Positions 17,807 through 26,148 of a stretch of 64,000 bases of DNA are shown here, piece after piece. Source of the stretch: Bradyrhizobium mercantei (GTDB taxonomy: Bacteria; Pseudomonadota; Alphaproteobacteria; Rhizobiales; Xanthobacteraceae); contig NZ_MKFI01000002.1 in assembly GCF_001982635.1 (NCBI RefSeq), positions 309,964 to 373,963 of the forward strand, given 5' to 3'. Position 1 is the first letter of the stretch. Each line of letters opens with the position of its first letter. The notes beneath the pieces were generated by a model. It did no database searches and was not told the DNA's origin. It worked only from the letters and a program-made list of their open reading frames with translations. Both the position numbers and the translations under genes were made by a program.

Positions 17807-18305
17807 GATCACCAGCGTATCGAATTTCTTCGCCATCGCGCGGCGGCCAGCATTTGCAGCCGCCGCGTTTTTCGTGACCGCACTCGCAAGCACCGCAGGT
17901 CATGCCCAGTCGGGACCGTTCGCCGGCATGGCGGGTACCTGGTCGGGCGCCGGCTCGGTCACCCTCGATGACGGCTCCAGCGAGCGGATCCGTTGCCGCG
18001 CGACCTATCATGTCGGCGGGCCGCGGATGACCATGAACCTCACCTGCGCCAGCGACGCCTACAAGTTCAATTTGGCGGCCGACGTGCAGGCCGAAGGCAG
18101 CGCGGTCACGGGCTCCTGGAGCGAGTCCAGCCGCAACGTCAGCGGCGACCTGCGCGGCCGCGGCGGCGGCGGCAATTTCCAGGTCGTTGCCAGCGCCCCC
18201 GGCTTCAACGCCGACATCTCGATGCGCACCAGCGGCAACAAGCAGTCCGTCACGATCCGGGCCGACAGCCAGTTCCGCGGCGCCAACATCACGCTGTCGA
18301 AGTAA
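17751..18305 (+). CDS. secreted beta-rich protein, unknown
   Basis: From ATG 17751 (GGGAAG six bases upstream) it is 184 residues, with a long basic leader and a membrane-like signal (AFAAAAFFVTALASTAGHAQ). The mature domain begins GPFAGMAGTWSGAGSVTLDD, has two cysteines (RIRCRATYHV, LTCASDAYKF) and then a Ser/Gly/Asn-rich beta pattern. The start overlaps the preceding gene by 56 bp, so a later non-ATG start is possible. A strong terminator follows. Probably periplasmic. Confidence 0.65.
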   Translation: MGHQLAYRAAADGKRPVSKITSVSNFFAIARRPAFAAAAFFVTALASTAGHAQSGPFAGMAGTWSGAGSVTLDDGSSERIRCRATYHVGGPRMTMNLTCASDAYKFNLAADVQAEGSAVTGSWSESSRNVSGDLRGRGGGGNFQVVASAPGFNADISMRTSGNKQSVTIRADSQFRGANITLSK

Positions 18306-18328
18306 TCAGTCGATACGCCAACGAGAAA

Positions 18329-18355
18329 AGCCCTCGGGTCATCCCGAGGGCTTTT
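18329..18355 (+). terminator. intrinsic terminator
   Basis: AGCCCTCGGG/CCCGAGGGCT, a 10-bp perfect stem with a TCAT loop, followed by T5GTTT. It ends the secreted-protein gene; A4 on its left means it can also serve the convergent RidA gene. Confidence 0.9.
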
Positions 18356-18397
18356 TGTTTGGCCGCGCAGCGATCGCCCGCGCGAAATTGGGCGGTG

Positions 18398-18796
18398 CTA
18401 TGCCGCAGGCACGAACGCCGTCACCTCGATCTCGACCTTGGCGCGCTGATCGACCAGCCCGTCGATATAGAGCAGCGTGGACGGCGGGAAATTGCGCCCC
18501 AGCGTTTCCTTCCACGCCGCACCGATGCCGGCGCCTGCGGCCTCGTATTCGCTGCGGCTGGTCAGATACCAGGTCAGGCGGACGATGTGCTCGGGACCGG
18601 CGCCGGCTTCGTTCAACAGCTTGATGATCCGCTTCAGCGCGGTGCCGACCTGGGCGGCCATGTCGGGCGCATACTCGCCCTTCTCGTCGCCGCCGGTCTG
18701 CCCGGCGAGCACGATCCATTTGCCGGGCGCGTCGAACGCGACGCCGTGCGAGAAGCCGCGGGGTTTCGACCATTCGGCCGGTTGCAAGACACGCAT
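18398..18796 (-). CDS. RidA family protein
   Basis: A 132-residue protein of the RidA/YjgF fold. Family features: PRGFSHGVAFDAPGKWIVLAGQ at the start, a trimer-cavity VRLTWYLTSRSEYEAAG, and the closing motif RAKVEIEVTAFVP. Classic RidA deaminates reactive enamine/imine intermediates from PLP enzymes. The key Arg of the RidA cavity lies in a modified context (QRAKVEIE rather than the usual ALVEIE preceded by R), so this may be one of the Rid subfamilies with other substrates. Confidence 0.8.
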   Translation of the reverse strand: MRVLQPAEWSKPRGFSHGVAFDAPGKWIVLAGQTGGDEKGEYAPDMAAQVGTALKRIIKLLNEAGAGPEHIVRLTWYLTSRSEYEAAGAGIGAAWKETLGRNFPPSTLLYIDGLVDQRAKVEIEVTAFVPAA

Positions 18797-18940
18797 GAGC
18801 AGATCCTCCTGATGTGATTATTCCCGACCTGCTTAGCATCGATCGCACGTCCGGCGCATCACCACGTCGGCAGAATTGCGCGTTGCAAATTCGTATCAGC
18901 TCGCGGATACCGGGTGTCCCTTCTCACCTCGTTCCCCGTC

Positions 18941-19816
18941 ATGGATCGCACGCCCTCAAAGACCCGCGCCGCGCTATGGATGTCAGGCTGGCTCGCGCTG
19001 ATGCTGATCATCGCGGTGGCCGGCCGCGAGGCGACGCGCGAGGTCAACGTCTTCCAGCTGATGGCCGTGCGCGGCGTGCTCGGCTTCGTGATGCTGTATC
19101 CGCTGATCCACATCAATGGCGGGCTTGCGATCGTGAAGACGGCGCGCCTGCACGTGCACATCGCGCGCAACCTGGTCCATTTCTGCGCGCAGCTCGGCTG
19201 GTTCTATGCGCTGACATTGATCCCGATCGGCCAGGTGGTCGCGATCGAGTTCACGATGCCGATCTGGACCGCGATCCTTGCGGCGAGCTTTCTCGGCGAG
19301 CGGATGACGTCCTGGAAGATCGTCGCGATCGTGCTTGGCCTGGTCGGCGTGATCGTGATCGTGCGGCCCGCGACCGGTGCGATCAATCCGGGCCAGCTGA
19401 TCGCGCTCGGCGCGGCGGTCGGCTTCGGCATCTCCGTCGCGGTGGTCAAGTCGCTGACGCGAACCGAGCAGACGCTGACGATCATGTTCTGGATGCTCGT
19501 GGTGCAGTCGCTCGCAAGCATCGGGCCCGCACTCTTGGTCTGGACCTGGCCGCCGCTCTCGACCTGGGGCTGGCTCGCGGTGATCGCGTTCTGCGGCACC
19601 TTCTCGCACTATTGCATGGCGCGCGCTTTGCTCCACGCCGACGCGACCGTGGTGATCCCGATGGATTTCATCCGGGTGCCGCTGACGGCGATCGCCGGCT
19701 GGCTGATCTATGCTGAACAGGTCGACGCCTACACGGTGCTCGGGGCGGCGATGATTCTGGCCGGCAACCTCCTCAACCTGAAGCCAGGCGCAAGGAAGCC
19801 GGTGCACGCACGGTGA
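18941..19816 (+). CDS. EamA/DMT-family permease
   Basis: About 291 residues from ATG 18941 (or 300 from GTG 18914; neither has a clear binding site). Ten hydrophobic helices are arranged as two EamA halves, for example LIPIGQVVAIEFTMPIWTAI at the end of the first and ATVVIPMDFIRVPLTAIAGW in the second. EamA proteins are drug/metabolite exporters or amino-acid permeases. A terminator follows, shared with the convergent BrnA-like gene. Substrate unknown. Confidence 0.85.
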   Translation: MDRTPSKTRAALWMSGWLALMLIIAVAGREATREVNVFQLMAVRGVLGFVMLYPLIHINGGLAIVKTARLHVHIARNLVHFCAQLGWFYALTLIPIGQVVAIEFTMPIWTAILAASFLGERMTSWKIVAIVLGLVGVIVIVRPATGAINPGQLIALGAAVGFGISVAVVKSLTRTEQTLTIMFWMLVVQSLASIGPALLVWTWPPLSTWGWLAVIAFCGTFSHYCMARALLHADATVVIPMDFIRVPLTAIAGWLIYAEQVDAYTVLGAAMILAGNLLNLKPGARKPVHAR

Positions 19817-19859
19817 CGCGCGCGTCGCGCCTTGAACGGCGCCGCTCCACCACGACAGC

Positions 19860-19890
19860 AAAAAGCCCGGGGATCATCCCGGGCTCCTTG
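19860..19890 (-). terminator. bidirectional intrinsic terminator
   Basis: AGCCCGGG/CCCGGGCT stem with a 6-nt loop. It has A5 on the left (T5 on the minus strand, ending the cysK transcript) and CTCCTTGTTT on the right. Confidence 0.8.
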
Positions 19891-19903
19891 TTTCGGAAGC
19901 GTG

Positions 19904-20143
19904 TTACTTCCCGGCCGCCTTGCGCAGCGCCGCGTTGATGCGGTCCTGCCAGCCGGGGCCGCCCTCCTGGAAGTATTCCAGCACGTCCTGGTCGATCCGC
20001 AACGTGACCTGCTCGCGGACGCCGGGGACGGCCGCGGTCTTTGGCACCGCGTCAGCGACCTTGGTGGTGGCGCGTTTGAACGCCGCCTCGGCTTCGCTGC
20101 GGGCATCGTTCAGGGTTCGCGGTCGCCTCGGCTGATCGGCCAT
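19904..20143 (-). CDS. BrnA antitoxin-like protein without BrnT
   Basis: A 79-residue protein whose C-terminal half matches the BrnA ribbon-helix-helix pattern (VTLRIDQDVLEYFQEGGPGW followed by QDRINAALRKAAGK). BrnA neutralises the RelE-like toxin BrnT and represses its operon. No toxin frame lies next to it; instead it begins 18 bp after the cysK stop and shares its terminator. It may be a stand-alone DNA-binding regulator or an orphan antitoxin. Confidence 0.75.
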   Translation of the reverse strand: MADQPRRPRTLNDARSEAEAAFKRATTKVADAVPKTAAVPGVREQVTLRIDQDVLEYFQEGGPGWQDRINAALRKAAGK

Positions 20144-20161
20144 GTCTTCGATTCCTGTCTC

Positions 20162-21136
<975 letters not shown>

Positions 21137-21224
21137 CAAGCGGCTCCTGTTGCGGTATGTGCTGGGAATATACGGTCTTCTCCCATTAGAAGCAGCGCAT
21201 CATGGCGCGCAAGTGAGAAACCGC

Positions 21225-21286
21225 CGCAACGCAAATTCGTTGCGTTGCAAAATCAGAACCTACGCAAATAACGTAAAACCTACGCA
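21225..21286. promoter_or_regulatory. paired repeats between cysK and zinc-ribbon gene
   Basis: Two elements lie in this divergent promoter region. At 21225-21244 CGCAACG and CGTTGCG form a perfect inverted repeat with a 6-bp spacer. At 21257-21266 and 21277-21286 the decamer AACCTACGCA occurs twice with exactly 20-bp periodicity (two helical turns). The layout is that of a dimeric regulator's binding sites; the regulator is not identified. Confidence 0.5.
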
Positions 21287-21362
21287 TTTGTGTTGCGACA
21301 AGGTCAAAGAATTCTGGCTATATACTTAAGTCAGGTACAGCTCAGAACGCAAAGGAGGTCAC

Positions 21363-21578
21363 ATGCCAGCTCTCGCTGAAGTTCTGTCGACCACAGCGTC
21401 TCGGCCCGATCCGCGTGGCAGCGATCTGCCGACCTGTCCGGTATGTGCGGACTCCATGGTGGCGGCGGAAGCCTCCGCCTACCTTCATGACAATTTGATC
21501 AGCTATCTCTGGACCTGCGACACTTGCGGTTATGGGTTCGTCACCAAGCACGCGGTGAAACCGATCGTGTGCAACTGA
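21363..21578 (+). CDS. small zinc-ribbon-like protein
   Basis: A 71-residue protein with a strong binding site (AAAGGAGGTCAC before the ATG). Two CxxC knuckles (CPVC at ~25-28, CDTC at ~52-55) suggest a zinc ribbon. The intervening sequence ASAYLHDNLISYLWT is compact. No partner domain. It is likely a nucleic-acid or protein-binding adaptor; function unknown. It converges on tgt with an 11-bp gap. Confidence 0.7.
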   Translation: MPALAEVLSTTASRPDPRGSDLPTCPVCADSMVAAEASAYLHDNLISYLWTCDTCGYGFVTKHAVKPIVCN

Positions 21579-21589
21579 TCACATAAAGC

Positions 21590-22723
21590 TCACCTCGGAG
21601 CGATGTCACCGCGCGCCCAACCGGCGCGCGTTTTCGTTCTGAAGTCCTCGAACGTGCCGTTTGCCACCGCATCGCGGATGCCCTGCATCAGCTCCTGGTA
21701 ATAGGCGACGTTGATTTCGGACAGCAGCATTGCCCCAAGTGTTTCGCCTGACCGCACCAGATGGTGCAGATAGGCGCGCGCATAGTCGCGTGCGGCCGGC
21801 CACGGACTCTCTTCGTCGAGCGGGCGCGGATCGTCGACGTGCCGGGCGTTGCGCAGATTGATTTGCCCGAACCGGGTGAACGCCATGCCGTGCCGTCCGT
21901 TCCGTGTCGGCATCACACAGTCGAACATGTCGACGCCGCGCGCCACGGCTTCCAGAATATCCTCCGGCGTGCCGACGCCCATCAGATAACGCGGCCGATC
22001 GGCCGGCAGCGCCGGTGCGGTCTCCTCGATCATCGACAGCATCACCGCTTGCGGCTCACCGACCGCGAGCCCGCCGATCGCGTAACCGTGAAAGCCGATG
22101 TCGGTCAGGGAGCGCGCGCTGGCGTGGCGGAGATCGGGGATATCGCCGCCCTGCACGATGCCGAACAGCATGTAACCGTCCGGTGCCGCCTCGAAGGCGC
22201 GCTTGGAGCGCTCGGCCCAGCGCAGCGACAGCTGCATCGCCCGCTCGATGTCGGCGCGCTCCGCCGGCAGCCGGACACATTCGTCCATTTGCATCGCGAT
22301 GTCGGAGCCGAGCAGCCGCTGCACCTCGATCGAGCGTTCCGGCGACAGCTCGACCTTGGTGCCGTCGATATGCGAGCGGAAGGTCACGGCCTTCTCGGTC
22401 ACCTTGCGCAGCTCCGAGAGCGACATCACCTGGAAGCCGCCGGAATCCGTCAGCATCGGGCCGCCCCAGCCGGTGAAGCGTTGCAGGCCGCCCAGCCCGG
22501 CAATCCGCTCGGCACCCGGCCGCAGCATCAGGTGATAGGTGTTGCCGAGCACGATATCGGCGCCGGCATCGCGCACCTCGCGCCAATGCATGCCCTTCAT
22601 CGCGCCCGCGGTGCCGACCGGCATGAAAGCGGGCGTCCGGACCACGCCATGCGGCGTGGTGAGGCGCCCGGTGCGGGCGGTGCCGTCGGTTGCCAGCAGC
22701 TCGAAATGATTGGGAAGTGTCAT
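21590..22723 (-). CDS. tgt: tRNA-guanine transglycosylase, zinc ligands missing
   Basis: A 377-residue enzyme exchanging G34 for a queuine precursor in tRNAs for Asp, Asn, His and Tyr. Active-site motifs are intact: [12 protein letters not shown] (Asp general base), [18 protein letters not shown] and [15 protein letters not shown] (Asp nucleophile). The C-terminal Cys-x-Cys-x2-Cys plus His zinc site of the family is absent: the aligned residues are Ser306, Trp308, Ala311 and Ile337. An upstream in-frame start adds 16 residues without a better binding site. queA, the next enzyme of the pathway, is 5 kb away on the same strand. Confidence 0.93.
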   Translation of the reverse strand: MTLPNHFELLATDGTARTGRLTTPHGVVRTPAFMPVGTAGAMKGMHWREVRDAGADIVLGNTYHLMLRPGAERIAGLGGLQRFTGWGGPMLTDSGGFQVMSLSELRKVTEKAVTFRSHIDGTKVELSPERSIEVQRLLGSDIAMQMDECVRLPAERADIERAMQLSLRWAERSKRAFEAAPDGYMLFGIVQGGDIPDLRHASARSLTDIGFHGYAIGGLAVGEPQAVMLSMIEETAPALPADRPRYLMGVGTPEDILEAVARGVDMFDCVMPTRNGRHGMAFTRFGQINLRNARHVDDPRPLDEESPWPAARDYARAYLHHLVRSGETLGAMLLSEINVAYYQELMQGIRDAVANGTFEDFRTKTRAGWARGDIAPR

Positions 22724-22840
22724 GCGGCTGCTTATTGCGTGTCGGTGATGCCGGATCAACCCGTCGGACAACGCCTTTCGCGCGAGTTCGTGAACGCGAT
22801 CGGCCGGACGGGAGCTTGCCCCGCAACAGTCCTTCCGTTA

Positions 22841-22865
22841 AACAAAACGAAACCGTATCGTTTTA
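22841..22865. promoter_or_regulatory. TetR-type operator upstream of patatin gene
   Basis: AAAACGA (22844-22850) and TCGTTTT (22858-22864) are perfect 7-bp inverted arms with a 7-bp spacer AACCGTA. The same sequence, with two or three changes, recurs at 25033-25056 just after the TetR gene. It lies 67 bp before the lipoprotein ATG, a suitable distance for promoter repression. Confidence 0.65.
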
Positions 22866-22931
22866 TGTCAAGAATATGGCAACGAACCTTCCCGCCGCGA
22901 CTTCAATCCGCGCGAAAGCTGACTGACCGAG

Positions 22932-24107
22932 ATGCCCTCCCCCTCCAGTGCCCGGCCTGACGGCATCCGCCACCGGATGAGCGGGCGCGTGATCCGGCAA
23001 GTGGCCCTGCTGTGCGGGCTCGCCTTCGCGCTGACGGCCTGCAGCTCGCTGCCGCGGACGCCCTACACGGCCGCCGACGCTGCCAATTCGCGGGTGCTCG
23101 ATCTCGACGGCCTGCGCCGCTATGCCGACGAGCCGGCGTCCAAATTCCGGCTCGAGAAGGATAACCTCGCCCCGATCAAGACCTACCTCGCGCTCTCCGG
23201 CGGCGGTGCCGACGGTGCCTACGGCGTCGGCGTGCTCAACGGCTGGACCGCGGCCGGCAACCGTCCGAGCTTCTCGGTCGTCTCCGGCGTCAGCACCGGC
23301 GGGCTGATTGCGCCCTTCGCCTTCCTCGGCTCGCGCTACGACGACACGCTGAAGGAGGTCTACACGTCAGGCATCGCGGAGAGCCTGCTGCAGGATCCGA
23401 GCCTGATGCGGGTGCTGTTCGGCTCCGGCCTGTTCGGCAACAAAAGGCTGCGCGAACTGGTGGCGCGTTACGTCGGCCAGGACATCCTCGACGAGGTGGC
23501 GCGCGAAAACGCCAAGGGCCGAAAGCTCCTGATCGTCACCACCGATCTCGACACCCAGCGCACGGTGATCTGGGACATGGGGCGGATCGCCGCCGTCGGC
23601 ACGCCGGAGGCGCTGCAGCTGTTTCGCGACGTGATGGCGGCCTCCGCCTCGATCCCGCTGGTGTTTCCGCCGATCATGATCGACGCCGAGGGCCAGGGCC
23701 GCCGCTTCCAGGAGATGCATGTCGACGGCGGCGTCACCGCGCCGGTGCTGACTTTGCCGGACGCGCTGATGTTCCGCGAGCGCGCCTGGCCCGCCAATGG
23801 CCGCATGAACATCTACATCCTCGTCAACAAGAAGCTCGAGGGCAATTTCGAGCTGGTGTCGAATTCCACGATCGATGTCGCATCGCGCAGCATTTCCGCG
23901 ATCACACAGGCGCAGACCCGCTCCGTGATCCTCTCGACCTATGATTTCGCCCGCCGCAACCGGCTGGGCTTCCATCTGTCCTACATCGAGCGCGATTATC
24001 CGGCGCCGGAAACCCAGGGCTTCGACACCGCCTATATGCGCGCGCTCTACCAGTACGGCTACGACAAGGCCGCCGCAGGGCACGCCTGGACCGCGACGCC
24101 GCCTTGA
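22932..24107 (+). CDS. patatin-like phospholipase lipoprotein
   Basis: A 391-residue protein. A type II signal peptide ends in the lipobox LTAC (Cys ~37), so it should be membrane-anchored. The patatin domain shows the oxyanion-type SGGGADGAYGVGVL, the nucleophile elbow GVSTG and the Asp of the dyad in VDGGVTAP. Patatin lipases hydrolyse phospholipids or lysophospholipids. It is followed 84 bp later by a TetR regulator, with an operator-like palindrome in front of it, so repression by that TetR is likely. Confidence 0.85.
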   Translation: MPSPSSARPDGIRHRMSGRVIRQVALLCGLAFALTACSSLPRTPYTAADAANSRVLDLDGLRRYADEPASKFRLEKDNLAPIKTYLALSGGGADGAYGVGVLNGWTAAGNRPSFSVVSGVSTGGLIAPFAFLGSRYDDTLKEVYTSGIAESLLQDPSLMRVLFGSGLFGNKRLRELVARYVGQDILDEVARENAKGRKLLIVTTDLDTQRTVIWDMGRIAAVGTPEALQLFRDVMAASASIPLVFPPIMIDAEGQGRRFQEMHVDGGVTAPVLTLPDALMFRERAWPANGRMNIYILVNKKLEGNFELVSNSTIDVASRSISAITQAQTRSVILSTYDFARRNRLGFHLSYIERDYPAPETQGFDTAYMRALYQYGYDKAAAGHAWTATPP

Positions 24108-24191
24108 GCAGCCTGCCCCGGATACCACCGAATGGACGAATCCGGGCCGCACGGGTTATAGACCGGACGAACCCGTCCGACGCACAACGAG

Positions 24192-24977
24192 ATGAATGGG
24201 CAAATGGGATTGACCGCAACCAGGGCCAAGACGGCTAACAAGACGGCTAACAAGGCGGCCAAGCGCGGCGTGATCAAGTCACGCGGCGGCCGGCCGACCC
24301 GGGACGCGGCGATCGAGCGCGACCAGCGGCTGATCGAGGTCGCCACCCGCCTGTTCCTCGAGCGCGGCTTCGATGCGACGTCGATCGACGCGGTGGCTGA
24401 AGCTGCCCGCGTCAGCAAGCCCACCGTGTACGGCCAATACGGCGACAAGCGCGGCCTGTTCACCGCGGTGCTCCGGCGCGAGATTGCCCGCTGGCTCGCC
24501 CCGCTCGCCGCCGCCGCGGCCGAAGCACAGGGCGACGGCAATTGCGATGGCTCGGCCGAGGAACGGCTGATCGAGCTCGGGCGCCAGCTACTGGTGCTGA
24601 ATTGCAGCGCCGACTCCATCGCCTTCAGCCGGATCCTGACCGCGCAGGCGATCAATTTCCCCGAGGTCGCCAAGCTCGCCGTCGACGAGGGCTGGTCGAA
24701 AGCCGTGTCCACGACCGCGGATTTCTTCGACCATCTGGCCGACAAAGGCGTGCTCGATCTCGAGGACACCACGATCGCCGCCGAGACCTTCCTCAACATG
24801 GTGGTCGGCCACACCCATCGGATGGCGACATTCGGAATTCCGATCGACATGAAGGCGGCCGAGACGCGGATGGAGGTCTCGATCCGGCTGTTCCTGGCCG
24901 GCGCCGTTGGGCCGCGGGATCGCCTCCGCGACGCGGCCAAAGAGACCTCCAAGGCGCGCCGCCGGCCGGCCCGCTGA
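24192..24977 (+). CDS. TetR/AcrR family regulator
   Basis: A 261-residue repressor with a Lys/Ala/Thr-rich N-terminal extension (~35 residues). The helix-turn-helix domain (~45-95) contains ATRLFLERGFDATSIDAVAE and the recognition region VSKPTVYGQYGDKRGLFTAV. The helical ligand domain follows (AetR/AefR-like C-terminal half with AINFPEVAKLAVDEGW). Two copies of one palindromic motif flank the patatin-tetR unit, which suggests repression of both the patatin operon and the following PepSY gene. Ligand unknown. Confidence 0.88.
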   Translation: MNGQMGLTATRAKTANKTANKAAKRGVIKSRGGRPTRDAAIERDQRLIEVATRLFLERGFDATSIDAVAEAARVSKPTVYGQYGDKRGLFTAVLRREIARWLAPLAAAAAEAQGDGNCDGSAEERLIELGRQLLVLNCSADSIAFSRILTAQAINFPEVAKLAVDEGWSKAVSTTADFFDHLADKGVLDLEDTTIAAETFLNMVVGHTHRMATFGIPIDMKAAETRMEVSIRLFLAGAVGPRDRLRDAAKETSKARRRPAR

Positions 24978-25032
24978 CAGTTTTATAGGATCGTTTGATC
25001 ATCTTACACGTTGCCGTGATGAGCCTTGAATA

Positions 25033-25056
25033 AACAGAACGAAACCGTATTGTTTA
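25033..25056. promoter_or_regulatory. second TetR-type operator
   Basis: AACAGAACGA-AACCGTA-TTGTTTAG matches the upstream motif at 21 of about 24 positions. The inverted symmetry is weaker here (AAACA...TGTTT outer arms). It lies 55 bp after the tetR stop and ~184 bp before the PepSY gene, in the only promoter-sized gap available to that gene. Confidence 0.55.
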
Positions 25057-25239
25057 GTTGCAATGAGACGCGGAACCCAAGTTCAGCCCCCCAGCGGTTT
25101 TGCGTCGCCTTGTCACTTCGATCGTCGACGAAGCTGCCGCCATCGCTTCGTCTGAACGTTCGGCGGCCGACCTCTGACTAACAAGGGTCGGCCGCATCTT
25201 TCTCCGCCCGGGCGGCGGTTCGACGCGACGGAAGCGACT

Positions 25240-25881
25240 ATGACGACGGGACGACTACACGCATTGCGGCATTCGGCATTCGGAACGCAGCTGCTCGCGG
25301 CCGCGCTGCTCACCCTGCCCTTGAGCCTTCCCTTGGGCCTTCCCCTGGCGTCACCGGCCCATGCGGTCACGGGTTCGGAAGCCGCCGCGCTCACCCCGCA
25401 GGACAACGACAACGCGCTCGACGTGCACGCGGTTCGCCGCGAGCTCGACAGCTTCCAGGCAGCGCAGATCTCGCTGCGCAAGGCGATGGCGATCGCGGAG
25501 GCGCTGCATTCCGGCTCGATCACCGCCGACATCAGCTTCGACGGCGCAACCGAGCCCGCGGTCTACCGGGTCAAGACCATGCAGCGGGACCGCATCTGGC
25601 AGCACGCGATTGACGCCTCGACCGGCGAAGTCGTCGGCGGCGAGGCCCCTTCGTCGCTGGCATCCCTCGGTGCCGACGACCGCGACAACCTCATGGTGCT
25701 CAGGGCGCTCCGGCATCGCCTCGGCGACGCGGTGCGCGTCGCCGAGCACACCACCTCGGGCAAGGCGATCTCGGGCGGCTTGATGCGCGAACGCGGCAAG
25801 CTCAATTTCGTCATCGTGGTGCTCGCCGGCAGCGATCTGAAAGAGGTGATCCTCGAGCCGCCCGGCGTGCGCAGGCGCTGA
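25240..25881 (+). CDS. PepSY-domain secreted protein
   Basis: A 213-residue exported protein. The signal peptide carries a Leu-Pro repeat (LPLSLPLGLPLASP) and ends near AHAV. Residues ~60-130 form a PepSY-like unit (ISLRKAMAIAEALHSGSITA, WQHAIDASTGEVVG), a fold that often inhibits or accompanies peptidases and redox sensors. The C-terminal part (ISGGLMRERGKLNFVIVVLA) resembles a second, degenerate unit. Periplasmic; partner unknown. Its promoter region contains the TetR-like operator. Confidence 0.7.
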   Translation: MTTGRLHALRHSAFGTQLLAAALLTLPLSLPLGLPLASPAHAVTGSEAAALTPQDNDNALDVHAVRRELDSFQAAQISLRKAMAIAEALHSGSITADISFDGATEPAVYRVKTMQRDRIWQHAIDASTGEVVGGEAPSSLASLGADDRDNLMVLRALRHRLGDAVRVAEHTTSGKAISGGLMRERGKLNFVIVVLAGSDLKEVILEPPGVRRR

Positions 25882-25931
25882 GGCTGCCCCGGGCAAGGTT
25901 CTTCTCTGGCCAGATTTTCGCCCAAAAGCCG

Positions 25932-25960
25932 TTGACGGACGCCGATCTCTCCCGCATAAG
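25932..25960 (+). promoter_or_regulatory. sigma70-type promoter of the asd leader
   Basis: TTGACG at 25932-25937 and CATAAG at 25955-25960 are separated by exactly 17 bp (5/6 and 4/6 matches to consensus). Transcription would begin near 25967, within a few bases of the leader-peptide ATG at 25969, making the leader mRNA nearly leaderless. Confidence 0.65.
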
Positions 25961-25968
25961 TCCGCACC

Positions 25969-26040
25969 ATGATCACCGCGACCAAACGCACCAGCAAAAC
26001 CACCAAGCCCTCCGGGGCCTCGGGAGGCGTGCGCGCGTAG
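25969..26040 (+). CDS. Thr/Lys-rich leader peptide of asd
   Basis: A 23-codon frame starting MITATKRTSKTTK, with five Thr and three Lys codons among the first 13, then a Gly/Ser/Ala tail and TAG. Thr and Lys are end products of the aspartate pathway whose second enzyme, Asd, is encoded downstream. The mini-ORF lies between a promoter and an intrinsic terminator. This is the classic set-up for ribosome-mediated attenuation (compare E. coli thrL, which is Thr/Ile-rich). No binding site is visible upstream, consistent with leaderless initiation. Too short to be judged by composition alone. Confidence 0.7.
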   Translation: MITATKRTSKTTKPSGASGGVRA

Positions 26041-26103
26041 TCGGTCGTACCGCATCATCTCTACCCGAAGCCCCGCCTGATGAAGGTCCGGGGCTTTTTT
26101 ATT
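26009..26103 (+). promoter_or_regulatory. transcription attenuator with alternative hairpins
   Basis: Three mutually exclusive pairings are visible. 1:2 is CCTCC (26009-26013) with GGAGG (26023-26027), inside the leader ORF. 2:3, the antiterminator, is CGGGGCCTCGGG (26013-26024) with CCCGAAGCCCCG (26064-26075), 11 of 12 pairs. 3:4, the terminator, is AAGCCCCG (26068-26075) with CGGGGCTT (26089-26096), followed by T-rich sequence. Stalling at the Thr/Lys codons would cover arm 1 and free arm 2 for antitermination. Full translation would let 3:4 form and stop transcription before asd. Confidence 0.72.
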
Positions 26104-26148
26104 GCCTGCAGCACAGCACACCCAGCACATCTGAAAACGGAGGACAAA

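Noticed and set aside
26080..26148. asd starting at ATG 26080
   Set aside because: That codon lies inside the attenuator terminator; GTG 26149 has a proper GGAGG site and gives the family N-terminus.
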